Below, one piece after another: positions 56,244 through 64,000 of a DNA stretch of 64,000 nt (the first letter of the stretch is position 1; each line of letters opens with the position of its first letter). The position numbers and the translations under genes were made by a program. The notes below the pieces were generated by a model that saw only the letters and a program-made list of their open reading frames with translations, did no database searches and was not told the origin of the DNA. The DNA is from Enterococcus_C asini_A (GTDB lineage: Bacteria; Bacillota; Bacilli; Lactobacillales; Enterococcaceae): the NCBI RefSeq assembly GCF_031928785.1, contig NZ_JARQAL010000005.1; one strand, written 5' to 3'.

Positions 56244-58517
56244 ATGAGTTCAATAAAGTATTTAGATGAATGGAGTGTGGAAGAAAGCTTCTTCGATCCG
56301 AATCATCTAGGAAAATACGAAGCTATTATGGCACAGGGAAATGGCTATTTAGGAATACGCAATGTTCATGAGGAAGAATATCCGCATGAACAACGGAATA
56401 CGTTTATTTCCGGGATTTTTAATCGATTTTCCGAATCTGAAGTATCTGAATTAGCTAATTTTCCAGATGTAACGATGTTTGAAATCCGAATCGATGGAGA
56501 GCTATTTTCTTTATTAAAAGGGGAAAATAGTAATTATAGTCGAAATTTCAATTATCAAACTGGAGAATCTTATCGTTCCTTTATTTGGAGTGACAATTTG
56601 GGTAGAAAATTACATTTTGAGTTTCGTAAGTTTGTTTCAATGTACGACAAACATTTGATTATGACAAAAGTGAAAATTAAAAATCTAGGGATTGCAGTTA
56701 ATCTTTCTGTATCATCCGGTATCGATGGAACGAAAACTAATTCGGGAAGTCAACATTTTGAGGAAGGGGATAAAAGATACTTTGATAACCAGTTTTTATA
56801 TCTGCATACTACCACCACTGTGTCTAAAATACCGGTAGCGATAGCTAGTTGTTTGAAAAGTTCATCAGGAGTTAAAAGTAGACCAGTAATGGCTAGAAGA
56901 AAAATGCAGGAAGTGAATTCCTTTGAAATGAATACAGGAGAGATATTTAGTACAACTAAATACTCAATGATGCGAACGGAACGGGATTTAGAATACAGTG
57001 GAGATAATTATCTCGTCGATGATTTAATTAGTTCTTTGAAAACAGTAACTCAGGAAGACTACACTATACACTTGGAGAAATCAGCTCAAGCATGGGCAAA
57101 AATTTGGAATCAAAAGGCGATAAGCATTGATAGTGAAGATTTCTTAGATCAACTACTTTTGAATTTTGCTCGCTACCATATTCATGTTATGTCCCCAATT
57201 CACGATGATCGTTTAAACATTGGTGCCAAAGGTATGAGTGGGGAAGGATATAAGGGACATACATTTTGGGATACGGAAATTTTTATTTTACCTTACTTTA
57301 GCTATACGTTTCCTGAATTTGCCAAAAATCTTGTGAATTACAGAATGAAAGGACTATCGGCTGCTAAGAAAAACGCTAAAATCAATGGCTATAAAGGGGC
57401 TCAGTATCCTTGGGAATCTGCGTGGTTATCTGATGGTGAGGTAACTCCTAAATGGGGAGATATTGATATCATAACTGGTGAACCAACTCCAATTTTAACC
57501 GGTGAAATTGAGCATCATGTTACAGCAGATGTAATTTATGGGATAGCAGATTATCTTTTAGCGACTCAAGATGCAGAAGTTGATGAAAAATTATTTGAAG
57601 TAGTAATGGAAGCTGCAAAATTTTGGTGTTCAAGAAGTACGTATAACAGAGAAAAAGATCACTATGAAATTCTTGATGTTATAGGACCAGATGAATATAA
57701 AGAACATGTTAATAATAACGCTTATACAAATTATCTTGCTAAGTTTACTTTGGACAGAGCAATAGATGAATACAATAAAAAAGCCAATAGCGAAATGGCA
57801 GTTGGCTTTCAAAAAGATATAGATGTAATCAGAGAAGTAGCTCGAAAAATTTATTTACCTCAAATAAATGAACAAGGGATATTACCTCAAGATGATACTT
57901 ATTTGCAAAAAAGAAAAATTGATTTAACAAAGTATTTAAACGATGATAAGGTCAATACATTATTTTTAGATTATAATTTAGAGCAAGTGAATAATATGCA
58001 AATTTCAAAACAAGCAGATGTATTACTGTTGATGTTGATGTTTTCAAATAAATTTAGTCTAAAAGCTATGCGAGAAAATTGGAACTATTACTACCCTAAA
58101 ACCCTCCATGATTCGTCGTTATCATTATCTACTCATTGTAATTACGCTTTACTGATTAGTGAAGAGGAACTGGCCTATCAATTATTTAAAAAATCATTTG
58201 ATATTGATTTAGGAAGTAATAATATGGCATCATCAGATATGGGGATACATTCAGCCTCAATGGGGGGGATATGGCAGAATGTTGTTCGAGGATTTGGTGG
58301 GTTTGCGTTAGATAAAGATGGAATTGTGATCAATCCTAAGCTACCAGCTGCTTGGAGGTCATTAATTTATACTGTTGTGTTCCGAGAAAGTACAGTGAAA
58401 GTATGTATTACTCGCAATAATATTAAATTAAAAATTTTAAATGGGGCACCAATTAAAGTTACTATTAGGGGAAAAGAGTACCATTTAGGTGATTGTGGCT
58501 TAACTGTTACTATTTAG
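56244..58517 (+). CDS. GH65 glycoside phosphorylase (kojibiose/nigerose/maltose/trehalose type)
   Basis: A 757-residue cytosolic family 65 enzyme. It has an N-terminal beta-sandwich (about 1-270), an (alpha/alpha)6 barrel with HTFWDTEIFILP, the catalytic acid Glu484 in IGPDEYKEHVNNNAYTN (equivalent to Glu487 of the L. brevis maltose phosphorylase), and KQADVLLL plus SSLSLSTH forming the phosphate site. A C-terminal beta domain ends it. It should split an alpha-linked glucose disaccharide with phosphate to beta-glucose 1-phosphate and glucose; the linkage cannot be read with certainty. ATG 56244 has GGAGG upstream; a start at 56202 would overlap the GH36-like gene. Confidence 0.88.
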   Translation: MSSIKYLDEWSVEESFFDPNHLGKYEAIMAQGNGYLGIRNVHEEEYPHEQRNTFISGIFNRFSESEVSELANFPDVTMFEIRIDGELFSLLKGENSNYSRNFNYQTGESYRSFIWSDNLGRKLHFEFRKFVSMYDKHLIMTKVKIKNLGIAVNLSVSSGIDGTKTNSGSQHFEEGDKRYFDNQFLYLHTTTTVSKIPVAIASCLKSSSGVKSRPVMARRKMQEVNSFEMNTGEIFSTTKYSMMRTERDLEYSGDNYLVDDLISSLKTVTQEDYTIHLEKSAQAWAKIWNQKAISIDSEDFLDQLLLNFARYHIHVMSPIHDDRLNIGAKGMSGEGYKGHTFWDTEIFILPYFSYTFPEFAKNLVNYRMKGLSAAKKNAKINGYKGAQYPWESAWLSDGEVTPKWGDIDIITGEPTPILTGEIEHHVTADVIYGIADYLLATQDAEVDEKLFEVVMEAAKFWCSRSTYNREKDHYEILDVIGPDEYKEHVNNNAYTNYLAKFTLDRAIDEYNKKANSEMAVGFQKDIDVIREVARKIYLPQINEQGILPQDDTYLQKRKIDLTKYLNDDKVNTLFLDYNLEQVNNMQISKQADVLLLMLMFSNKFSLKAMRENWNYYYPKTLHDSSLSLSTHCNYALLISEEELAYQLFKKSFDIDLGSNNMASSDMGIHSASMGGIWQNVVRGFGGFALDKDGIVINPKLPAAWRSLIYTVVFRESTVKVCITRNNIKLKILNGAPIKVTIRGKEYHLGDCGLTVTI

Positions 58518-58538
58518 AAAAAAGAGGTGAAGAAGTCA

Positions 58539-59576
58539 ATGGTTACGATTCGTGACATTGCTAGACTGTCAGGCTTTTCAGTTACAACTGTTTCGAGAGC
58601 ATTGAATAATCATGATGATGTTAGTTCCAACACAAAAAAAATTATTCAATCGATAGCTAATAGAGAAGAGTATGCGCCTAATATGTTAGCCAAAGGTTTA
58701 GTTAGCCAAGATTCCAAAACTTTTGGCTTTATCACCTCGAATTTACAAGAAACTTCACCAATGGATAACTTTACTTTTTTGTTGTTTATGAAGTCCCTTG
58801 AGCGAGCCAATATTTTAGGATATGACATTGTAATGATTCACTACAATACTGAAATTCATAAGAATAAAACATTTCAACAAATCATTTCTGAGCGGAATTT
58901 GACGGGTGCAATTTTACAGGGGTTTGATAAATCTGATGATTTATGCCAAGAAGCCTTAGAGTCGGATATTCCAACAGTTTTTATTGATATTGGTTTGTCA
59001 AATGAATCATCAGGATATGTAGTGTCAAATATTGATAAGGCAGCTGATATTGGATTTGATTTTTTATTGAATGAATGTGGATATCAAAATATGGTATTTG
59101 TTTTTGGTTCAATTGAATCATGGGTTACATCTCAGTGGCAGGTTGCTGTAAAAAAAGCACAAGCAAAATATCATAGAAAGCTTAAATCTTTTGACTCTAT
59201 CAATGGCCATTATAAATTGGATTTAGCTCAAGAAGCGTTAAGAAATCACAGTGATTTGATATATAAAGAAAAATTAGCTTTTTTCTGTGCAAGTGATTTA
59301 ATGGGAATTGGTATCATGCGTGGGTTAAAAGAGTTCAATAAAAGTGTGCCACAAGACATTGGTATTTTAGGCTATGACGGGATAGATATTACTCAATATG
59401 TTACCCCAACTTTGAGTACTATTCGACAATTTCCAGACGAATTAGGAGCGCAAACAGTTAATTTATTAATTGAAATTAAGAATAGAAATCAGGAGAATGT
59501 ATCACATTGTCTTAGTGATATCGATGTAAAATTGGTCAGGAGAGATTCCACACGAAGGGTGCATTCAGATGATTGA
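58539..59576 (+). CDS. LacI-family transcriptional regulator
   Basis: A 345-residue repressor. The N-terminal DNA-binding domain is MVTIRDIARLSGFSVTTVSRALN (helix-turn-helix), then the hinge helix near residue 50-58 (APNMLAKGL). A periplasmic-binding-protein-like effector domain follows, with GFITSN, GAILQGFD, and LGYDGIDITQYVTPTLSTIRQFP at the end. ATG 58539 is 9 bases after GAGGTG; a GTG at 58527 lies in that site. As part of the operon it would be under its own control through the palindrome at 51265-51282. The effector is probably the imported sugar or a breakdown product. Confidence 0.92.
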   Translation: MVTIRDIARLSGFSVTTVSRALNNHDDVSSNTKKIIQSIANREEYAPNMLAKGLVSQDSKTFGFITSNLQETSPMDNFTFLLFMKSLERANILGYDIVMIHYNTEIHKNKTFQQIISERNLTGAILQGFDKSDDLCQEALESDIPTVFIDIGLSNESSGYVVSNIDKAADIGFDFLLNECGYQNMVFVFGSIESWVTSQWQVAVKKAQAKYHRKLKSFDSINGHYKLDLAQEALRNHSDLIYKEKLAFFCASDLMGIGIMRGLKEFNKSVPQDIGILGYDGIDITQYVTPTLSTIRQFPDELGAQTVNLLIEIKNRNQENVSHCLSDIDVKLVRRDSTRRVHSDD

Positions 59577-60282
59577 GTTATTTACTGATGGACTACAACT
59601 GAAATTTAATAATATCGCCAAGTATGATGGAAAAAATATTAAAAAGGCGGTTTCTTACTTCATTATTATTATTTTAAGTGTTAGTTTAATAGTTTTAGTT
59701 AATCAATATACTAAGATTAATTTTGACTCGTTTAAGAAACAAATTTCTGAGGTTTCCATAGCGGTTGAAGATAATAAAGTAAGAAATCCCAATTTAGTCG
59801 AGCAATTACCAGAAGTTAATCAAAGAATTTCAGATACAGGGTTTAAAATAGATGAGAGCGGTTTGATAATTGAAAACGTAGGATTAGTAAGTTATGAGGT
59901 GCTTAATGGTTTTTCAGGAAAATCATCAAGCACATCCCTGAAAGAAACACTCTTCTCTGGAGAAACAGATTTGAAAGGAATTGTCTTTGTAACTTTATAT
60001 CTGAATCGATTACCATATATTTTTGTAGCGATTGTTACCTTGTTTATTTTACAACACCTCCTTAAAAAAAATGTTGTAAAACAGGTATTAAGTAAGAGGC
60101 AATCTTTACAAATGACTATTCCATTGGTAACGCTCCCTTCTGTGGGATATTTATGTTTGAAAACGGTAGGCTTGAAAGAGTCTATGGCGCTATTTATTTT
60201 TGTATCAGCTTTCGTATTGATCAATTTTTTCTATAGCAGACAACTTACTGTTTCTGCAGAAAAGGAGAATGAACATTCATGA
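59569..60282 (+). CDS. DUF1189-like membrane protein (MalA-like)
   Basis: A 237-residue membrane protein. It has a cytosolic start, one helix (about 30-46), an extracellular region of about 90 residues (INFDSFKKQI... to ...LFSGETDLKG), and three further helices (about 138-165, 180-200, 205-222). The plan and the neighbourhood with a sugar ABC transporter resemble DUF1189 proteins, such as MalA beside the maltodextrin genes of pneumococcus. The function of that family is unknown. It overlaps the regulator gene by 8 bases and dexB by 4, so it is firmly part of the operon. The family call is tentative. Confidence 0.6.
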   Translation: MIELFTDGLQLKFNNIAKYDGKNIKKAVSYFIIIILSVSLIVLVNQYTKINFDSFKKQISEVSIAVEDNKVRNPNLVEQLPEVNQRISDTGFKIDESGLIIENVGLVSYEVLNGFSGKSSSTSLKETLFSGETDLKGIVFVTLYLNRLPYIFVAIVTLFILQHLLKKNVVKQVLSKRQSLQMTIPLVTLPSVGYLCLKTVGLKESMALFIFVSAFVLINFFYSRQLTVSAEKENEHS

Positions 60283-61940
60283 AAAATGATGTCTGGTGGA
60301 AAGATGCTACAATTTATCAAATCTATCCTCGAAGTTTTAAGGATACAACAGGTAATGGAATAGGAGACATTCGAGGGATTATTGAGAAACTAGATTACTT
60401 ATCTTATTTAGGTGTAAAGGCAATTTGGTTATGCCCGGTTTATGAATCACCTAATAAGGACAATGGTTATGATATTAGTAATTATGAGAAAATTCTAGAA
60501 TCTTTTGGTACTATGGAGGATCTAGAAATTTTGATTAAAGAAGCAAAAAAACGGGAAATCCGTTTGATAATGGATCTAGTTGTTAACCACACATCCAATC
60601 AACACTCGTGGTTTATTGAAGCTAGAAAAAGTAGGGAGAACCCATACAGAGAATATTATATTTGGCGGGATGCAGAAAATGGGGAGATACCCAATGAATT
60701 ACCATCAGTTTTCAGCGGTTCTGCTTGGAAATACGATGAGCAAACTGATCAATACTTCCTGCACCTTTTTACCGAAGAACAGCCTGATTTGAATTGGCAT
60801 TCAAAGAAAATGCGTTCAGAGATTTATTCTATGATGAATTTTTGGATAGAAAAAGGAATTGGTGGATTCCGTTTAGATGTTATTGATTTAATTGGTAAAG
60901 AACCAGACTTAATGATTACGGCTAATGGGCCTAAGCTTCATGATTATCTTCAGGAGATGAACCAGCAGACATTTGGTAGAAAGCCAGATATTTTGACTGT
61001 AGGAGAGACTTGGGGAGCAACACCTGAAATTGGAAAACTTTTTTCTTCTCCAAATAGACGTGAACTTTCGATGATTTTTCAATTCGAACATATGATGTTG
61101 GATCAAAAAAATAAAGGTGATAGTTCAGGAAAGTGGGATTTAGTCCCCCTTGATATCTCTGACTTAAAGAAAGTATTGTCTAAATGGCAGAATGAGTTAG
61201 GTGATGAGGGATGGAATAGCCTCTTTTGGAATAACCATGATCTGCCAAGAATAGTTTCTCGTTGGGGAAATGATAAGGAATATTGGCAAGAGAGTGCAAA
61301 ATTATTTGCCATTTTACTCCATTTCTTAAAAGGGACACCTTTTGTTTATCAAGGTGAAGAAATTGGTATGACTAATATTCATATAAATTCAATTGATCAA
61401 GTGGATGATATCGAAGCTCGTAATATGTACTTCGACCGTCTAAGTAAAGGTTACTCAGAGTCAGAATTGATTCATTCGATAAATGTTAAAGGAAGGGATA
61501 ACGCACGTACTCCTATGCAATGGGATGAAACGGCCAATGCAGGTTTCACAGCAGGAACGCCATGGCTACCAGTCAATTCTAATTATCACAAGATTAATGT
61601 TCAAACCCAGATAGATAACCCGGATTCGATTCTAAATACTTATCAATTTGTGATTAACTATCGCAAAAATAATCCACTAGTTGTTTATGGAAATTATGAG
61701 TTAATTGATTCATCTGAAGTGGTATTTGCATATTTAAGAGAATACGCTAATCAACGGCTTTTAGTAGTTGCGAATATTTCTGATCAAGAAGCAGAATTTA
61801 ATATGAAAAATTTTCAAGTATCTGATAAACCATTAATTACTAGCTGTGAGATTCATTTGGATGAAGAGAAAGTTCTCTTACCGCCATATGGTGCTTTTGC
61901 TGTATTGTTGAATGATACTCTTCAAATCAACCATATTTGA
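60279..61940 (+). CDS. dexB: Glucan 1,6-alpha-glucosidase / oligo-1,6-glucosidase (GH13, DexB-like)
   Basis: A 553-residue cytosolic GH13 enzyme hydrolysing alpha-1,6-glucosidic ends of isomalto-oligosaccharides. The catalytic set is complete: GFRLDVID (nucleophile Asp200), VGETWG (acid Glu243) and NNHDLPR (Asp321). Val201 directly after the nucleophile is the residue that favours alpha-1,6 links over alpha-1,4. The stretches WGATPEIGKLFSSP, RELSMIFQFEH and GRDNARTPMQWD recall streptococcal DexB from memory. It overlaps the preceding gene by 4 bases (ATGA) and closes the operon. Trehalose-6-phosphate hydrolase is a less likely alternative, since uptake here is by ABC transporter, not PTS. Confidence 0.88.
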   Translation: MKNDVWWKDATIYQIYPRSFKDTTGNGIGDIRGIIEKLDYLSYLGVKAIWLCPVYESPNKDNGYDISNYEKILESFGTMEDLEILIKEAKKREIRLIMDLVVNHTSNQHSWFIEARKSRENPYREYYIWRDAENGEIPNELPSVFSGSAWKYDEQTDQYFLHLFTEEQPDLNWHSKKMRSEIYSMMNFWIEKGIGGFRLDVIDLIGKEPDLMITANGPKLHDYLQEMNQQTFGRKPDILTVGETWGATPEIGKLFSSPNRRELSMIFQFEHMMLDQKNKGDSSGKWDLVPLDISDLKKVLSKWQNELGDEGWNSLFWNNHDLPRIVSRWGNDKEYWQESAKLFAILLHFLKGTPFVYQGEEIGMTNIHINSIDQVDDIEARNMYFDRLSKGYSESELIHSINVKGRDNARTPMQWDETANAGFTAGTPWLPVNSNYHKINVQTQIDNPDSILNTYQFVINYRKNNPLVVYGNYELIDSSEVVFAYLREYANQRLLVVANISDQEAEFNMKNFQVSDKPLITSCEIHLDEEKVLLPPYGAFAVLLNDTLQINHI

Positions 61941-61960
61941 CTGATGAAATAATGAATAGA

Positions 61961-62016
61961 AGGCAAGGCTAAGTGTCATAATTCAATTAAGAATTTTGTC
62001 TACGGTCTTGCCTTTT
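61961..62016 (+). terminator. Terminator after dexB
   Basis: AGGCAAG (61961-61967) and CTTGCCT (62007-62013) pair across a long, partly structured loop and are followed by TTTTT. Reasonable but not strong because of the loop length. Confidence 0.5.
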
Positions 62017-62351
62017 TAGACATGATGTAGATGAAGAATATGGACAGAAATTAATAATCTTGTCCTCAATTAATACGAGATAATAGGTTTAATTTAAAGG
62101 GAAGCGGCAATTTGATTCTGATGATGAATGCGCGGAGAAAATACTAGCAGTGTATTGATAGAAAAGAAGATGAAGGAATTTGTATCACAGAATCTCAGAT
62201 AATTATAAAGGTTATCTCTGCTAAGGATAAAGTTTAACCAAGTTAGTGTTTATTTATCAAGTTTTTTAAATTTTAGAGCTATTACAAAGATTTTTAGATA
62301 GTAATAGATGAGATGCACATCAACATTAATTATGTAAGGTGGTCATATTGG

Positions 62352-62386
62352 TATCGGTACTCTGAAGTGAGTACCGATATTTTTTT
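62352..62386 (+). terminator. Strong intrinsic terminator in argD leader
   Basis: TATCGGTACTC (62352-62362) pairs perfectly with GAGTACCGATA (62369-62379) across a 6-base loop, followed by seven T residues. It lies 128 bases before argD and may end an unseen transcript or act as an attenuator. Confidence 0.88.
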
Positions 62387-62513
62387 ACTAAAATTTGAAA
62401 GTCCCTATTTATATCATAAAAGGAGCAGAGTGTATAAAAATACTTTGGATTTCTGTGCTAATATTGTATTTTTTTGCTTTTTTATGTATATTAATTCAAA
62501 AGGGGTGGCGATA

Positions 62514-63647
62514 ATGACATATTTATTTCAAAATTATGCTCGGAAAGATTTTGAAATTGTTTCTGGGCAGGGAGTGCAAGTGCAGGACAATTTTGGGAAA
62601 AATTACTTGGATTTTACTAGTGGAATTGGCGTAGTGAATTTAGGGCATCATCATAAAGCTGTGGAGCAAGCGTTACAAGATCAAGCCAGACAGATCTGGC
62701 ATATGCCGAATCTCTATGAAAACCATTTGCAAGAACAAGTTGCTCAAGCTTTAGTAGGAGACTTAGGCTATCTAGGTTTCTTTTGTAATAGCGGTGCCGA
62801 GGCTAATGAAGCAGCAATAAAGCTAGCCCGGAAAGCTACGGGAAAAAGTAAAGTGGTGAGTTTTATTAATTCTTTTCACGGTAGGACTTATGGTGCCATG
62901 ACTGCTACGGGACAAGCAGCGATTCATGCCGGCTTTATTCCTTTGGTGCCGGACTTTCACTATGGTGACTATAATGATTTTACTTCTTTGGAGCTGGTGG
63001 ATGATAAGACCGCTTGTGTCATGCTGGAGTTAATTCAAGGAGAAGGCGGCGTTTTATTAGCAGATAATACTTGGGTGCAAGCTCTAGCTCAACGTTGCTT
63101 GGAAACTGGGGCTTTATTGGTGATTGACGAAGTACAAACCGGTATGGGCCGCACCGGTAGTTTATTTGCTTTTCAACAATTTGCAATTGAGCCAGATATT
63201 TTTACTTTAGCAAAAGGATTAGGCAATGGCTTTCCAGTGGGGGCGATGTTTGGAAAAAAAGAGTTGGGGGCAGCTTTTGGCCCAGGAAGTCACGGGACGA
63301 CATTTGGGGGCAATAAGCTTGCCATGGCAGTGGCCTTAGCAGTTACGGAAACGATGGAAGCACCTGGCTTTTTTGAGGAAGTACAGGAAACTAGCCGGTT
63401 GATGGAAAAGAAACTTGACGCAATTTCTTCTGGAAAAATTCAAGAGATTCGTGGATTGGGGCTGATGTGGGGCATTGAATTGACGAGTGCTGAGGTTCTG
63501 CATGAAACTATGAAAGCTTTGGAAGACCAAGGGCTATTGACCTTGCGTGCTGGTGAACGGGTCTTGCGCTTGTTGCCGGCTTTGACCATTACGCAAGAAG
63601 AAATGATTACCGGACTGGAAATGATTAAAGGGATTTTGGCAGACTAA
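62514..63647 (+). CDS. argD: Acetylornithine aminotransferase
   Basis: A 377-residue class III PLP aminotransferase of the arginine pathway (N-acetylglutamate semialdehyde to N-acetylornithine). Visible are FTSGIGVVNLGHHH, FCNSGAEANEAAIKLARK, SFHGRTYGAMTATGQ, LVIDEVQTGMGRTG and the PLP lysine Lys234 in TLAKGLGNGFPVGA. ATG 62514 fits the family N-terminus (MTYLFQNYARKDFEIVSGQG) and has AGGGGTGG upstream. A GTG at 62430 with AAAAGGAG is also in frame and would add 28 mostly hydrophobic residues; this is unlikely for a cytosolic enzyme. argC follows with its own promoter. Confidence 0.93.
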   Translation: MTYLFQNYARKDFEIVSGQGVQVQDNFGKNYLDFTSGIGVVNLGHHHKAVEQALQDQARQIWHMPNLYENHLQEQVAQALVGDLGYLGFFCNSGAEANEAAIKLARKATGKSKVVSFINSFHGRTYGAMTATGQAAIHAGFIPLVPDFHYGDYNDFTSLELVDDKTACVMLELIQGEGGVLLADNTWVQALAQRCLETGALLVIDEVQTGMGRTGSLFAFQQFAIEPDIFTLAKGLGNGFPVGAMFGKKELGAAFGPGSHGTTFGGNKLAMAVALAVTETMEAPGFFEEVQETSRLMEKKLDAISSGKIQEIRGLGLMWGIELTSAEVLHETMKALEDQGLLTLRAGERVLRLLPALTITQEEMITGLEMIKGILAD

Positions 63648-63724
63648 ATTTGATGTTTATACAAAAAATAGTGGTTATTATGTATAAAATAAACAAAAAC
63701 GTTTCGAAAAATTATAAATAATCA

Positions 63725-63753
63725 TTGACAGACAAAAGAACGCTGTTTATAAT
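63725..63753 (+). promoter_or_regulatory. Sigma-A promoter for argC
   Basis: TTGACA (63725-63730), a 17-base spacer and TATAAT (63748-63753): a full consensus promoter, 32 bases before argC. Such strength implies repression, presumably by ArgR; A+T-rich half-palindromes such as TTATGTATAAAAT (63677-63689) upstream could be ARG boxes, not certain by eye. Confidence 0.85.
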
Positions 63754-63784
63754 TTGAAGTAATTTAAGGAAAGAAGGTTGGGCT

Positions 63785-64000
63785 ATGAAGGCGGCAATTG
63801 TTGGTGTAACAGGATATACGGGGATTGAATTGTTACGCATTATCCAAGGACACCCCCAATTGGAAATTGGTACCGTTCATAGTTATTCCTTGCATAAACA
63901 TTCAATCGAAGAAGAGTATCCCCATTTGCAAGCCTTGCTTCATTTACCGGTACATCCCTTTGATCCCGTAATGATTATGGCAGAAAATGATCTAGTCTTT
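63785..64000 (+). CDS. argC: N-acetyl-gamma-glutamyl-phosphate reductase, N-terminal part (cut by window end)
   Basis: The first 72 codons of ArgC, which reduces N-acetylglutamyl phosphate to the semialdehyde in arginine synthesis. The start MKAAIVGVTGYTGIELLRII contains the NADP-binding motif GxTGYxG, and HPQLEIG follows as in the family. AAGGAAAGAAGG precedes the ATG. The frame is open to the end of the window. Together with argD it shows an arginine biosynthesis cluster that continues rightwards, with argD placed before argC rather than at the end. Confidence 0.9.
   Translation, partial: MKAAIVGVTGYTGIELLRIIQGHPQLEIGTVHSYSLHKHSIEEEYPHLQALLHLPVHPFDPVMIMAENDLVF

Larger units (their letters stand above)
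61941..62513. other. Gene-free region between dexB and argD
   Basis: About 570 A+T-rich bases. It holds a long-looped terminator at 61961-62016, about 330 bases (62018-62350) with no convincing frame, a very strong terminator at 62352-62386, and the argD leader with AAAAGGAG at 62418-62425 followed by an in-frame GTG at 62430. The part before the strong hairpin was inspected for a T-box and none was recognised. Confidence 0.5.

Noticed and set aside
58646..58828. Minus-strand frame of 60 codons within the LacI-family gene.
   Set aside because: It lies fully inside a well-supported gene, has no ribosome-binding site and no recognisable domain.
62018..62350. Possible gene remnant: a 21-codon open stretch (about 62098-62150) begins FKGK, reminiscent of IS6-type transposase starts.
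   Set aside because: Only four residues fit, the rest does not continue the family pattern, stops occur on both sides and no terminal repeats were found.
62018..62386. T-box or other amino-acid riboswitch upstream of argD.
   Set aside because: There is a strong terminator and an AAGGTGG stretch, but no GGTGGNACCGCG element, no AG-bulge stem I and no credible competing antiterminator were recognised.

Overview
The window looks like chromosomal DNA of a low-to-moderate GC Gram-positive coccus of the Enterococcaceae, most likely an Enterococcus. Evidence for this: the order mreC-mreD followed by a SagA-like NlpC/P60 hydrolase, an Ebp-type pilus operon, WxL surface proteins, a PASTA kinase of the IreK/PrkC type, an Ldtfm-like L,D-transpeptidase, and the Firmicutes block mfd-yabM-rqcP-divIC-yabR-tilS-hpt-ftsH. 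No rRNA, tRNA, CRISPR array, transposase or phage gene was seen.

Layout. (1) 1-8.9 kb: housekeeping genes gmk (3' end), rpoZ, priA, def, fmt, rsmB, stp and prkC, all on the plus strand and mostly overlapping. (2) 8.9-28.6 kb: an accessory surface island between prkC and rsgA, two genes that usually sit together. It has two modules. Each is a surface-protein operon headed by a divergently transcribed Mga/AtxA-type regulator: a WxL operon (10.76-17.1 kb: large WxL protein, small LPXTG protein, three WxL-like proteins, DUF916/DUF3324 protein) and a pilus operon (19.6-28.5 kb: VWA tip adhesin, two LPXTG pilins, class C sortase). (3) 28.7-36.6 kb: rsgA, rpe, thiN, mreC, mreD, sagA-like, vanZ-like, yebC, a YoaK-like gene and a DinB-like gene. 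(4) 36.8-39.4 kb: L,D-transpeptidase and L-lactate dehydrogenase on the minus strand. (5) 39.7-51.1 kb: pth-mfd-yabM-rqcP-divIC-yabR-tilS-hpt-ftsH. (6) 51.3-61.9 kb: an A+T-richer gluco-oligosaccharide locus with a binding lipoprotein, two permeases, GH36-like, GH65 and DexB-type GH13 enzymes, a LacI-family regulator and a DUF1189-like membrane protein. (7) 62.5-64 kb: argD and the 5' end of argC.

How the parts work together. The WxL and pilus operons would build two surface structures: WxL proteins held to peptidoglycan and DUF916/DUF3324 partners, and a sortase-polymerised fibre. Each is probably switched by its own Mga-like regulator. The large WxL protein and the pilus tip adhesin appear to share an N-terminal domain. 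The sugar locus would import alpha-linked gluco-oligosaccharides and split them by hydrolysis and phosphorolysis. Its promoter has a perfect 18-bp LacI-type palindrome filling the -35/-10 spacer and a cre-like site just downstream. It encodes no transport ATPase, so it probably borrows an MsmK/MalK-type subunit.

Points to look at first: the sortase with a CNA-B-like domain after its second membrane helix, the shared adhesin N-terminus, the decayed WxL motifs, the divergent GH36 enzyme, and the leader of argD. All assignments are from reading the sequence; no database search was run.
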